A DNA stretch of 64,000 nucleotides from Nitrospira sp. Ga0074138 (lineage in GTDB: Bacteria > Nitrospirota > Nitrospiria > Nitrospirales > Nitrospiraceae): positions 62,001 through 126,000 of the forward strand of contig LNDU01000061.1 in assembly GCA_001464735.1 (NCBI GenBank), in the 5' to 3' direction. The position numbers were made by a program, and so were the translations under genes. Positions 30,430 through 38,376 of the stretch are shown here, piece after piece. Each line of letters begins with the position of its first letter. The stretch's first letter is position 1. The notes beneath the pieces are model-generated. The model saw only the letters and a program-made list of their open reading frames with translations. It had not been told where the DNA came from and did not search any database.

Positions 30430-30469
30430 AATTGCACCTCTTGGCTAGTTCGAGCATTGCCACTCGGCC

Positions 30470-31234
30470 TTATCCTTCCCGCTTCATCTGCTCGGCAGAA
30501 TGACCGAACATCGCTGCGCTCGCCGTCCCACCAGGAGTCGGAGCAAACGCCATCGGATTGGTGTGAGTCTTACCGCCATGCACCTTTGATTGCGTGCCGG
30601 TAAAACGGACATTTTCGCCGCTCTCCGGCAACTTGATTCCTAGCTCCTCACGGACACGCTTGAAAATCTGGGCGACACGCTTGATCTTGAGCGTATCGGA
30701 GTCTCGAATCGTCAACATTGCATCCTCATGACCTTGCTCCGCGCAGACCGCCATGGTGCAGCAATTGGTTCCCGCCCTGATCATCTTCAGGGTGAGATTC
30801 GCATAGTGACAATGGACACCGATAAAGATGCAGGCTTCGATCTTATTTCCCCAGATCGTCAGATTCGGATGATTGGGGTTGATCACTTCTTCAGGATCAA
30901 TTTTCGGGTATTTCGGCCGATAATCCGGCATAGGGATAATCATCACTTCAGGAATCTGGGCCGCTATTTCGAGCGTGGCCTTCGCCTTTTCTACCGCGTG
31001 ATCGTTCCACGCCCACAAGAGCAGAGGACCTGGAAAGATCGTCGCATTCGGGCTCGTCAACATTTTGCGAGCCATCTCTTCAATGACAACCTCCTCGTTT
31101 GGCTCAAGGAGGCCGTAGTACAACCCCTGTCCAGGATCCGGCAGGGCTACACCTAACTGGGCCGCAGACGGCGGATGGAAGCCTGCTGGACCCGGCACGA
31201 TGATTCGCTCTCTGGTATCTTGTGTGATTGCCAC
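30470..31234 (-). CDS. 2-oxoacid:ferredoxin oxidoreductase epsilon subunit
   Basis: 254 residues from GTG 31234, which follows GGGGAG and lies after the delta stop codon; the longer frame would overlap delta. Blocks include ERIIVPGPAGFHPPSAAQLG, PNATIFPGPLLLWAWNDHAV and CIFIGVHCHYANLTLKMIRA. A carbon-monoxide-dehydrogenase/ACS-like accessory fold is suggested by the GTNCCTMAVCAEQGHEDAML stretch. This subunit is known only in the five-subunit enzymes of Hydrogenobacter/Nitrospira type (ForE). Its role is not well defined. The Cys-rich segment does not match a standard ferredoxin motif. Confidence 0.8.
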   Translation of the reverse strand: MAITQDTRERIIVPGPAGFHPPSAAQLGVALPDPGQGLYYGLLEPNEEVVIEEMARKMLTSPNATIFPGPLLLWAWNDHAVEKAKATLEIAAQIPEVMIIPMPDYRPKYPKIDPEEVINPNHPNLTIWGNKIEACIFIGVHCHYANLTLKMIRAGTNCCTMAVCAEQGHEDAMLTIRDSDTLKIKRVAQIFKRVREELGIKLPESGENVRFTGTQSKVHGGKTHTNPMAFAPTPGGTASAAMFGHSAEQMKREG

Positions 31235-31250
31235 GCCTGACTCCCCTTCC

Positions 31251-31574
31251 TTACCCAACCATAGGGCTCGCAAGCACTGCAGTGGTGCTCTTGTCCCCGT
31301 ACGTAATATTGTCCGTCAACGCCGCCTTGGGCAGCTGATCGATCATGATCATTTTAATGGCATTATTCTTGGCCATGTTGTCACACACCCACACGCATTG
31401 AGCACAGCCCTTACAGCGATCCACGGCGACATAGGCGGATCCATACTTAAAGCCTTGATCTTTGCCCATCTCCTCACTGTAGAGAATCGTGTTGGCTTCC
31501 GGACAGTACTGCGTGCAAAGCTTACAACTCTTCGCGGCACAGATTTCAACATTTATATCGGCTACAAGGTACAT
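31251..31574 (-). CDS. 2-oxoacid:ferredoxin oxidoreductase delta (ferredoxin-like) subunit
   Basis: 107 residues carrying two [4Fe-4S] sites: CAAKSCKLCTQYCPE and CKGCAQCVWVC. The first has one more residue before its Cys-x2-Cys than the classic CxxCxxCxxxCP spacing. A C-terminal tail (about 35 residues, DQLPKAALTDNITYGDKSTT) has no cluster ligand. It passes electrons between the TPP centre and ferredoxin. It lies between the gamma and epsilon genes with 16-21-bp spacings. Confidence 0.9.
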   Translation of the reverse strand: MYLVADINVEICAAKSCKLCTQYCPEANTILYSEEMGKDQGFKYGSAYVAVDRCKGCAQCVWVCDNMAKNNAIKMIMIDQLPKAALTDNITYGDKSTTAVLASPMVG

Positions 31575-31595
31575 GAAGACTCCTTTGTGGCTCGG

Positions 31596-32324
31596 CTACG
31601 CAGTGGCAGCGGCCGTCGCAGTGGCCACTGGCTCTTCTGCGCGTTTGACATCGGGCGCTGCCCAACCGTGATCGACAGCATAGTTCCATCCAGCCCGCAT
31701 GACGGCGACGTTCTTATCGATCAGCTCCTGCTTTTTCTTGAACTTCCGTTCAACGACACTATCGAGTGCGGCAGTACCGCCAGATACCACAAAACCCTTA
31801 CCGAGGAACCGATCCTTGACGGCCTGATCCAACCCCACCATATTCGTAAGACCTGTAATCGCCCCGATACAGCCCATTAGCGCCATGTTGGTGGCGAGGT
31901 CCATGCCTGCGACTTCCAACGACATCTTCGTCGCTGGAAAGTAATAGAGCTTCACGCGACGTTCTTTCAGCTCAGCCGCCTGATCGCGGTGAAGATTCAT
32001 CGGTCCATCATTGTTGATCAACGCAATCCCATCTTCTTTTAAACCGAAGTAGAACGGCATCGTGTACGATTTGCCGTGGGTAATGACCTGAGGGTGGAAA
32101 ATAATGATGATGTGAGGAAATGTGATTTCGCCAATCTCATAAATCGGTTCGTCCGATACACGGACATAGCTTTCGACCGGCGCCATCCGTTTTTCAGATC
32201 CATAGAATGGTACGATCGTGCTTTCGCCTCCGGCATTGATAACGGCCGTGCTCAGGATGTGCGAACCCGTCACGACGCCCTGTCCGCCGACACCTGCCAT
32301 TCGAATGTTGAAGCGCTTTGCCAT
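31596..32324 (-). CDS. 2-oxoacid:ferredoxin oxidoreductase gamma subunit
   Basis: 242 residues. It begins MAKRFNIRMAGVGGQGVVTG, the gamma-domain start, then FYGSEKRMAPVESYVRVSDE and FPHIIIIFHP. LEVAGMDLATNMALMGCIGA follows, then an Ala-rich tail unusual for the family (KRAEEPVATATAAATA). In other organisms gamma is fused to alpha or stands alone; here it is separate. It begins 21 bp after the beta stop. Confidence 0.92.
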   Translation of the reverse strand: MAKRFNIRMAGVGGQGVVTGSHILSTAVINAGGESTIVPFYGSEKRMAPVESYVRVSDEPIYEIGEITFPHIIIIFHPQVITHGKSYTMPFYFGLKEDGIALINNDGPMNLHRDQAAELKERRVKLYYFPATKMSLEVAGMDLATNMALMGCIGAITGLTNMVGLDQAVKDRFLGKGFVVSGGTAALDSVVERKFKKKQELIDKNVAVMRAGWNYAVDHGWAAPDVKRAEEPVATATAAATA

Positions 32325-32345
32325 CGTGCAATCTCCTTCGGTCGC

Positions 32346-33239
32346 TTAGGCCTTGTTGGGAATCGCGGCAGCCGGCTTGGGGAGGAACTCCTTATAGCCA
32401 TAGCGCTCGGCAAGATACTGCTTGGCCTCTTCGCTGACATACTCGGTGAACTGATACCGGTCATTCTCAACCGTCTTCGCGTCTTCCATCACCTTGTCGG
32501 TTGGAATGGCATACTCAATATTGCAAGAGGTATAGGCCTGAATATAGGTCGAGCCGACTTCGCGAGCGATCAACACCGCTTTCTTAATGACGCTTTCGAC
32601 ACGTCGTGGATTATTCGGCACCACAGTCGCCACATAGGCGCAACCTGCAACCTTGGCCATCTGTAGCATATCCATCTTCTCAAACTTCTTGCCGAGAGGA
32701 GCCATTTTCAGCACGGCACCTCGGTTGGTCATGCCACTTTCCTGCCCACCGGTATTCCCATACACCTCGTTGTCCAACATGATGGTCGTAAATCGTTCCT
32801 TGCGAAACCATGAATGGAGCACTTGCTGGAAGCCGATATCCGCGGTACCACCGTCTCCGGCCATCACAACCACATCCTTCGGCTTATCGCCGAAACGAAG
32901 ACGGAGACCGCGAGACAATCCGCTCGCGACTCCATTTTGGTCACCGTAATTGCCGTAGACAAAAGGAATGGCTGCCTGGGAAATGGCAAGACGACCGCAA
33001 CCGGCCGTCCCAACAGTAATGGTATCTTCGGGATTGGGGAAAGCAATGATGGCAAGCCTGATAAAAAGCGTCATCGCACAACCAGCACACATGGGATGTT
33101 CTTCCAACACTTCCTTGAAACTCCCCATTTGTGAAACAGTGACCTTCTTTCCAAAAGGCCCATGTTCCACCATGTCCCGATATTCCTTTGGCATAAACTT
33201 CTCAAATCCATTGGAAAACTTGACATAATCAAGACTCAT
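32346..33239 (-). CDS. 2-oxoacid:ferredoxin oxidoreductase beta (TPP-binding) subunit
   Basis: 297 residues. It binds thiamine diphosphate with GDGGTADIGFQQVLHSWFRK and MLDNEVYGNTGGQESGMTNR, the family TPP-Mg signature (GDG...N). Early cysteines (HPMCAGCAMTLFI) and TVGTAGCGRLAI provide cluster ligands. It is first in the operon, with GGGAGG before ATG 33239. The promoter lies in the ~170-bp spacer upstream and was not pinned down. Together with the other four subunits it makes a complete enzyme. Confidence 0.94.
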   Translation of the reverse strand: MSLDYVKFSNGFEKFMPKEYRDMVEHGPFGKKVTVSQMGSFKEVLEEHPMCAGCAMTLFIRLAIIAFPNPEDTITVGTAGCGRLAISQAAIPFVYGNYGDQNGVASGLSRGLRLRFGDKPKDVVVMAGDGGTADIGFQQVLHSWFRKERFTTIMLDNEVYGNTGGQESGMTNRGAVLKMAPLGKKFEKMDMLQMAKVAGCAYVATVVPNNPRRVESVIKKAVLIAREVGSTYIQAYTSCNIEYAIPTDKVMEDAKTVENDRYQFTEYVSEEAKQYLAERYGYKEFLPKPAAAIPNKA

Positions 33240-33410
33240 CAGACACCTCCCTTATATATCGATTGGCAACGGCCGACCGCTGCTCATCATTTTTTACACT
33301 GCCGACATGCATCGAATAAAACTTGATGGCTTGGATAATTCAGACCACTACGCAATGGCCATCGAGTCTGGGCATCCTAACAAAGCCGGAAAAAGACTGT
33401 CAATCTTTGA

Positions 33411-33647
33411 TCAACCTTTTCTCAGCTCTAGGAGTGACACTTCCTTGCTTATGAATTTATGACGAATACTAAGGTGATAGTATAACGCCATGAAAATCAA
33501 AGCAACTTCAAAGATGGCCCAAGGTGTCCAAAAGAAAAGACCTAGATCCAGCCGGCGAGATAGGCCATTTGCCCCAAACGACCAGGACAAGAAAATCACA
33601 CGAATGAGCCGCGCTCCGAACGTTCTTAATGATTCACGTTTAGACAT
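33411..33647 (-). CDS. Small membrane protein
   Basis: 78 residues. Basic N-terminus, then two hydrophobic segments (LIRVIFLSWSFGANGL and FFWTPWAIFEVALIFMALYY) and a polar tail. It is probably a two-helix inner-membrane protein of unknown function. No strong ribosome site is seen before ATG 33647. It is 171 bp upstream of the oxidoreductase operon on the same strand and divergent from the MTHFR-C gene. Confidence 0.5.
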   Translation of the reverse strand: MSKRESLRTFGARLIRVIFLSWSFGANGLSRRLDLGLFFWTPWAIFEVALIFMALYYHLSIRHKFISKEVSLLELRKG

Positions 33648-33682
33648 TGCTGATCCGTTGCATTCCGTTTACACTACTTCCC

Positions 33683-33931
33683 ATGCTCTTGCGCGTTCTC
33701 ATCCCGGGCGAAGATGATGCGGGTGTCCATGTCGGCGGGGTCCATAAACGCCCGGCGATTCCGGACGATTCAATCAAGGCTGAATGCCCAAAATTCATGG
33801 CACATGGCCCCTGTGGAGGGGTCCGTAAAGGTGGCCTTTGTGAAGTCTATCCCGAAATGAAATGCCCCTGGGTCTCTCTGTATATCGAATTGGAAAAAAT
33901 CGGTCAGACTGAATGGATGAAGCAAGCCTAA
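33683..33931 (+). CDS. Stand-alone methylenetetrahydrofolate reductase C-terminal (MTHFR-C) domain protein
   Basis: 82 residues from ATG 33683; the longer frame is out of context. The core ECPKFMAHGPCGGVRKGG and LCEVYPEMKCPW carries four conserved cysteines typical of the MTHFR-C zinc/Fe-S-type domain, which in autotrophs is found beside or fused to MetF. Here it stands alone, while metF is 5 kb downstream on the other strand. It lies 12 bp ahead of queF and probably shares its transcript. A role in folate or one-carbon metabolism is inferred from the domain family. Confidence 0.72.
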   Translation: MLLRVLIPGEDDAGVHVGGVHKRPAIPDDSIKAECPKFMAHGPCGGVRKGGLCEVYPEMKCPWVSLYIELEKIGQTEWMKQA

Positions 33932-33943
33932 AAGGAGTCTGAG

Positions 33944-34360
33944 GTGACGGGTAAGGAGTTGAAAAAGAGCATACGGAGCACGAAGCTTGGGTACAACGAG
34001 CGTCATGCTCGAAGCGGGATCAACGCTCCTCTCCCAGATATCGAGACCTTCCCGAATCAATACAAGAGATATGAAATTACGATTGAGATCCCCGAGTACA
34101 CAGCGATTTGTCCAAAAACTAACTTGCCGGACTTCGGAACCATTACACTGCATTACATGCCTGATAAAGAATGTCTTGAGCTGAAAGCGCTCAAGATGTA
34201 CATCCACGCCTACCGAAATCTCGGCATCTTCTACGAAAATGCCGTCAACAGAATTCTCCACGATATTGTCAAATCCTGCCGTCCCGTTTGGGCCAAAGTC
34301 ACCGGCACCTTTACCGCTCGCGGCGGGCTCTGTAGCAAAATCGAAGCAAAGTACCCGTAG
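33944..34360 (+). CDS. queF: NADPH-dependent 7-cyano-7-deazaguanine (preQ0) reductase
   Basis: 138 residues of the single-domain type. It reduces preQ0 to preQ1 in queuosine biosynthesis. AICPKTNLPDFGTI holds the catalytic Cys and Asp. ECLELKALKMYIHAYRNLG is the QueF signature binding the nitrile substrate and NADPH. FTARGGLCSKIEAKYP is the C-terminal block. The start is GTG 33944, with AGGAG upstream. It follows the MTHFR-C gene by 12 bp. No other queuosine gene is in the window. Confidence 0.95.
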   Translation: MTGKELKKSIRSTKLGYNERHARSGINAPLPDIETFPNQYKRYEITIEIPEYTAICPKTNLPDFGTITLHYMPDKECLELKALKMYIHAYRNLGIFYENAVNRILHDIVKSCRPVWAKVTGTFTARGGLCSKIEAKYP

Positions 34361-34426
34361 AGCCCGTACCTCTCCCAACAGATTAAGGTCTTGTGGAGCA
34401 TTCCATCCCAGGGTACTCTCATAAGC

Positions 34427-35236
34427 ATGACGACGTATGCCATAGGCGATGTGCAGGGATGCTACGAGCCCTTGCAACGCCTTATCAACCATATCCACTT
34501 CAACCCAACCCATGATCGTCTCTGGTTCGTCGGCGATCTCGTCAATCGTGGCCCAGACTCACTGAACGTCCTTCGCTACGTCAAGAATCTGCGAGATCGG
34601 GCGATTGTCGTATTAGGCAATCATGACCTTTTCCTCCTAGCCGTGGCTGAAGGTATTGTCAGGCTGCGTCCAGAAGACACACTAGATGAGATGCTAACGG
34701 CACCAGATCACGACGAACTACTCACGTGGTTACGTCAACAACGGCTCCTGTATCGTGAGGATCCTTTCGTACTTGTTCACGCGGGTTTACTACCCCAATG
34801 GTCCATCGATGAAGCGGAAAGACTGGCTCGTGAAGTCGAGACCGGTCTGCAAAGTCCCACATACCGAGACATCCTACAAGCTCTGCATCCCAGCAAACAT
34901 CTCCAATGGTCGCCAAACCTGACCGGCGCCACTCGACTCGCGACCATTATGAAGGTGCTCACCAGACTCCGGGCTTGTTCGCCGGATGGCCGGATGGAAT
35001 CGTCGTTCAATGGTCCTCCAGGGCGAATCCCTGCCGGCTATTTCCCCTGGTTCAACATTCCAGACCGACGTCACGGGAATACCACCATTGTCTGTGGCCA
35101 TTGGGCCGCTTTAGGACTCCACTGCGAAGCACAGCTCGTGGCCATCGACAGTGGCTGTGTGTGGGGACGGCAACTGACGGCAGTCCGGTTGGAAGATCGA
35201 ACAGTGTTTCAAGTGTCCTGTCATGATGCAGAATAG
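34427..35236 (+). CDS. apaH: Bis(5'-nucleosyl)-tetraphosphatase, symmetrical
   Basis: 269 residues from ATG 34427. A metallophosphoesterase hydrolysing Ap4A to two ADP. AIGDVQGCYEPL, FVGDLVNRGPDSLN and VLGNHDLFLLAV are the three metal-binding motifs. VHAGLLPQW and GHWAALGLHCEA supply the remaining ligands. MTTYAIGDVQG matches the family start, so the 12-residue upstream extension is unlikely. It overlaps the next gene by 14 bp. A second, degenerate copy of its 3' end lies 0.7 kb downstream. Confidence 0.95.
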   Translation: MTTYAIGDVQGCYEPLQRLINHIHFNPTHDRLWFVGDLVNRGPDSLNVLRYVKNLRDRAIVVLGNHDLFLLAVAEGIVRLRPEDTLDEMLTAPDHDELLTWLRQQRLLYREDPFVLVHAGLLPQWSIDEAERLAREVETGLQSPTYRDILQALHPSKHLQWSPNLTGATRLATIMKVLTRLRACSPDGRMESSFNGPPGRIPAGYFPWFNIPDRRHGNTTIVCGHWAALGLHCEAQLVAIDSGCVWGRQLTAVRLEDRTVFQVSCHDAE

Positions 35237-35759
35237 AGCGGTGGCCGAGTCAGAGTTCCCTGATCCCCCACCGCCCCGCTATTCGTCACGCCCGTTTCCG
35301 TCCTACCGTTTTGTGCCGGGGCAAACACCACGCCCTCGACGAACCGACCAGGGTCATTCCTACGCTCAGCCGGAGCCGCAACCCTCGTCGTTCCCACCCG
35401 AACAATGGCAACATGCTGAGACCTATCGATATGGGATTGACCTCTACAATCACGGCTATTGGTGGGAAAGCCATGAAGTCTTCGAAGCACTGTGGAATAA
35501 CGCAGGACGCCGGAGCGAGCAAGGAAATTTCTTCCAGGCTCTCATTCAACTTGCCGCGGCGAATCTGAAACTGTTCATGGGCAACCGGCAGGCGGCGCAG
35601 AACCTGCTACAACGTGGCCTTATCCGACTGCAGAGGGTGCCGGCATCCTATATGGGAATGGATGTCGCACGACTCACCGAAGATGTACGGCAGCGCGTGA
35701 ACGGCCCGGAATTCCAGGCACCACTCATGTGCCTGATCGGGTTGAAGCGGATAGGGTAA
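35223..35759 (+). CDS. DUF309 family protein
   Basis: 178 residues. After a ~55-residue Pro/Arg-rich leader, the DUF309 core is clear: YRYGIDLYNHGYWWESHEVF, EALWNNAGRRSEQGNFFQAL, IQLAAANLKLFMGNRQAAQN. The family has a conserved His-Glu pair (ESHE) and is of unknown biochemical function. The start overlaps the end of apaH by 14 bp in another frame, so translation may be coupled. The proline-rich leader could mean an internal start. Confidence 0.8.
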   Translation: MMQNRAVAESEFPDPPPPRYSSRPFPSYRFVPGQTPRPRRTDQGHSYAQPEPQPSSFPPEQWQHAETYRYGIDLYNHGYWWESHEVFEALWNNAGRRSEQGNFFQALIQLAAANLKLFMGNRQAAQNLLQRGLIRLQRVPASYMGMDVARLTEDVRQRVNGPEFQAPLMCLIGLKRIG

Positions 35760-36061
35760 ACTTAAGGGTCCTGTGGGGCGGCACCGCGCTGCGGAGCTAG
35801 TCGTCCTGGTTGGTGCCTTTACACATCCTTCCCGAAGACTGCCAGCAAAGGAGGTCCGATAGCCTGTACTGTCTGAGCAAGTGACGCCTGCACAGCCAAT
35901 GCGCCATACGTTACAGACAAGGCTCTCTTCCTATAGTGGTACCCCAGGATGTGAAGGATAGAGGGAGGCGGCCGCTGACGACGATTCGACTGGAAGACCG
36001 GCCGGTGCTTCAGGTGAACTGCGTGGATACAGTGCGCAGAGCGTAGGCTCACGTACATGTT
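35760..36061. other. 302-bp spacer containing an apaH remnant
   Basis: This lies between DUF309 and the interrupted desaturase. Its first 200 bp show nothing recognisable. The right part holds a degraded copy of the apaH 3' end (listed separately), which implies that an apaH-like duplicate was once here. Confidence 0.4.
35969..36046 (+). pseudogene. apaH: Remnant of a second apaH copy (C-terminus)
   Basis: The frame reads RPLTTIRLEDRPVLQVNC, against RQLTAVRLEDRTVFQVSC at the end of the intact ApaH, 9 codons short of its own TAG. The N-terminal motifs are absent. The paralogue has diverged by several substitutions, so this is an old duplication or the tail of a lost apaH family member rather than a recent copy. 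Confidence 0.7.
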
Positions 36062-36544
36062 CTAGACACCCAATACAAGGCGTAGAGGTGGCACCTCCTC
36101 TCCAATCCCGAACGAAAGCTCTCCCTTCACTGACTCCGGATCCACATAGGTCCCAAACAAGCGGTCCCAGACGGTAAACAACGCAGCAAGATTGGCCATG
36201 TAGTGCTCAGGCCTATCGCTGTGGTGAATGTGGTGATAGCGCGGGGTCACGATCAGCCATTCGAGCCAATTGGATCGCCATGTGACATTGATATGCATCC
36301 AATCGTTCTGAAGATTGTTGAAGAGACCTATGGTTAGTTCCATCCACCAGGGCGACAACCCGAGGAACGAATAAGCAAAGAGGTACGGGAGGTTGACGAT
36401 CACGTCCTGAGGAATCGTCGCTCGAAACCCAGCCAGCCAATACATCTGACTGGGCGAGTGATGCCATTTATGAATGCGCCAGACATATCTGTGATGCATC
36501 AATCGATGGATCCAGTAGTGGCCGAGGTCAGCGATCACAAAATA
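36062..36544 (-). pseudogene. Sterol desaturase / fatty-acid hydroxylase family gene, 3' part (interrupted by IS)
   Basis: 161 codons in frame. It begins YFVIADLGHYWIHRLMHHRY, with the family His boxes HRLMHH, HKWHH and HHIHH, and ends DRLFGTYVDPESVKG ... PLRLVLGV. The 5' 98 codons lie at 38267-37974 on the other side of the inserted element. An artificial frame through the IS makes the ORF look like a 192-residue gene. Its closest relative in the window is the intact 247-residue gene at 58556-59299. Confidence 0.9.
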
Positions 36545-36547
36545 TAT

Positions 36548-36562
36548 ATGGACCCAGCCTTC
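36548..36562 (+). repeat. IS1111 sub-terminal inverted repeat, transposase 3' side
   Basis: ATGGACCCAGCCTTC, the exact inverted copy of 37952-37966, lies 3 bp inside the inferred element end. Confidence 0.9.
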
Positions 36563-36850
36563 GCTGCAACGACGGCGTGTCACGCGATGCACCAGGTAAC
36601 ACAGGGCTGCGTGTATATATTCGGCCTCTCGGTGGACCACAGCTGTGTCCGGGCCTTGATGAACTACGCGCGCGTTCTCCTTATTAGCACAACGGCCTTG
36701 GTTGGGCCGACAATTTGTCCAGGGTCTGAACGCGCTAGGTGTCCCTCTGGTGTCATCACGGATCGTCCGCGTTGCACTCCGTGGTGTGAATCCTTGTGAG
36801 GGGATGCGGCCCTCCTCTCCTCCTAAAGACCGTCGCGACCTGTCCTGCCT
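36563..36850 (-). ncRNA. Candidate seekRNA / bridge-type guide RNA of the IS1111 element
   Basis: 288 non-coding bp lie between the transposase stop and the 3' inverted repeat, where IS1111-group elements are known to encode their guide RNA. Read in the transposase direction it contains TGTGCTAAT (36691-36683). This equals the 5' junction (TGTGC of the target plus TAAT of the element). It also contains AATATATA (36621-36614), matching the opposite strand of the other junction (AATA target plus TATA element). Structured GC-rich segments surround these. RNA ends and structure are inferred; the second match is low-complexity. Confidence 0.5.
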
Positions 36851-37866
36851 CTAAGCAGGTGATCGATACGCCTCATCATGAGCCAACAAGGCCCAGATCA
36901 CTCGGGCATTTTTGTTGGCTAAGGCGACCGCAGCCACATTGGTGCCTTTGCGGTGTTGGAGTGCGCATAGCCACCGTCCCTGCCTATCGGTTCGCCGCTC
37001 CGCTCGTTGGACGACGGCGCGCGCCCCATGAATCAGCAGGGTCCGCACGTACCGACTGCCGTGTTTCGAAATCCCGCCCAACCGCTCCTTGCCCCCACTG
37101 GAATATTGCCGAGGCACCAGCCCTAACCAAGCCGCCAGATGCCGGCCGTTGTGAAATGCGTGAGGTCGACCGACGGTCGCCACCAGCGCCGTAGCCGTCA
37201 GCGGACCAATCCCCGGTACCGCCGCCAGCTTCTGGCAGACCGGGTGCGCCCGGAATAGGCATTCGACCCGGTGCGTCACCCGCTCAATGCGCGCGTCGAG
37301 CTCCGTCAGTTGTGCGTACAACTCGGCGAAGGTCTCCCGGGCCAAGGCGGTCAATCCCGACGCCGGGTCATCCAGAAACCGGACGAGGGCAGGCCGGACC
37401 TTCTCCGGGGATTGTCCAATTACCAATCCATACTCGGCCAACAAACCCCGAATCTGATTGATGACAGCGGTCCGATGTTTCACGAAGAGCGATCGCGTGC
37501 GGTGCACAGCCTGCAGGTCGGCTTGCTCCACCGTCTTGATCGAGACACCGCGCATGGTGGGCCGACTCACCGCTTCGCAGATCGCTTCCGCATCGCGACG
37601 ATCATTCTTGTTCGTCTTGACATAGGGCTTGACGTACTTCGGGTGCATCAGCTTGACCGTATGCCCGAGCTGTTCAAACGCGCGCCCCCAGGCTGCGCAC
37701 TCCCGCACGCCTCCATCCCGATGACGCAGGGCGGCAGACTCGCTACCGTGTGGAAGAACTGATCGCGCTTGAGGCGTCGGCTGAATACGGCGCGTCCTCG
37801 GGCATCCACCCCGTGCAACTGAAACACCTGCTTTGCCACATCGATCCCTAATGTTGTGATGTGCAT
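36851..37866 (-). pseudogene. IS110/IS1111 transposase, frameshifted
   Basis: It starts at ATG 37866 (MHITTLGIDVAKQVFQLHGV) and ends at 36851. DEDD-type residues are seen in GIDVAK, GMEACG and NKNDRRDAEAI. The C-terminal transposase_20 part is KLAAVPGIGPLTATALVATV and GGISKHGSRYVRTLLIHGA. The locus is 1016 nt, one short of 339 codons. The frame changes at about 37691-37698 (GCGCAGCC), where a missing base converts GSAxAWGR into two frames. The C-terminal frame alone runs open upstream to 37966 but is nonsense there. It is probably inactive unless frameshifting occurs. Confidence 0.9.
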
Positions 37867-37951
37867 AATAGCCCTCCCTTCGTTCTGACGATGAGTGTGC
37901 GTTGCGCGCTCGATAGCACCCATCTTGCCTCCGAAGAGGCTTGTTGGGGAA

Positions 37952-37966
37952 GAAGGCTGGGTCCAT
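37952..37966 (-). repeat. IS1111 sub-terminal inverted repeat, transposase 5' side
   Basis: GAAGGCTGGGTCCAT on the plus strand lies 7 bp inside the inferred element end at 37973, the asymmetry (7 versus 3 bp) typical of IS1111 elements. Confidence 0.9.
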
Positions 37967-37973
37967 TTCATTA

Positions 37974-38267
37974 GCACAGCACCCGCACCGGCAAAGGCAG
38001 TTGGAGAATCACTACTGGCAAATTCGGCCTGACCGCGATCAATCGGTCGATATATTCCGAGATCGGCACCATTCCAAACCAGTAAATCGAGATGAGGAGA
38101 ATATCCCGCCCCAAGACTTTCCGATAATTCACCTGTCTGGCAGGCCGGATCCATTCGATGCCAGTCATCACCACAAGCCGCACGACGAACGCGAGTGGGA
38201 AAAACAGATTGTGATCGAGGATAAATTGACGAATTTCTCGACTCGTCAGCCGATCGAACCAGTCCAT
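37974..38267 (-). pseudogene. Sterol desaturase / fatty-acid hydroxylase family gene, 5' part (interrupted by IS)
   Basis: 98 codons from ATG 38267 (MDWFDRLTSREIRQFILDHN), with membrane helices LFFPLAFVVRLVVMTGIEWI and ILLISIYWFGMVPISEYIDR. It ends LPLPVRVLC, after which the IS supplies an immediate TAA. It is the N-terminal third of a 258-residue protein whose catalytic His boxes are on the far side of the element. The protein would be inactive unless the IS excises precisely. Confidence 0.9.
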
Positions 38268-38376
38268 GACCGGGGCCTCACCGCATCTGTTGACGTCTCC
38301 AGAAGTGTATCAGATGGGCTTTGCAACGTCTGACGAGTAAACAGGTTCTGGCGAGCTGAGGAACAATGGGCTTGGG

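Larger units (their letters stand above)
36545..37973 (-). mobile_element. IS1111/IS110-family insertion sequence (~1429 bp) in the desaturase gene
   Basis: A DEDD transposase gene flanked by 15-bp sub-terminal inverted repeats (ATGGACCCAGCCTTC at 36548-36562, inverted at 37952-37966). The presence of such repeats and a long 3' non-coding region marks the IS1111 subgroup. The ends were placed by restoring the host gene. Joining 37974 to 36544 gives VLC|YFVIAD with no frame change, and the joined protein aligns gap-free to the paralogue's LVV|FLLVLD. There is no target-site duplication, as expected for this family. The boundary could slip by about 2 bp in the ATATAT run. Confidence 0.88.

Noticed and set aside
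36062..36640. 192-residue desaturase with a novel N-terminus
   Set aside because: The first ~32 codons come from the IS non-coding end; the true upstream part is at 37974-38267.
36851..37966. 371-residue transposase as an intact protein
   Set aside because: The first ~85 residues are out-of-frame translation of the true N-terminus, which lies in the other frame from ATG 37866.
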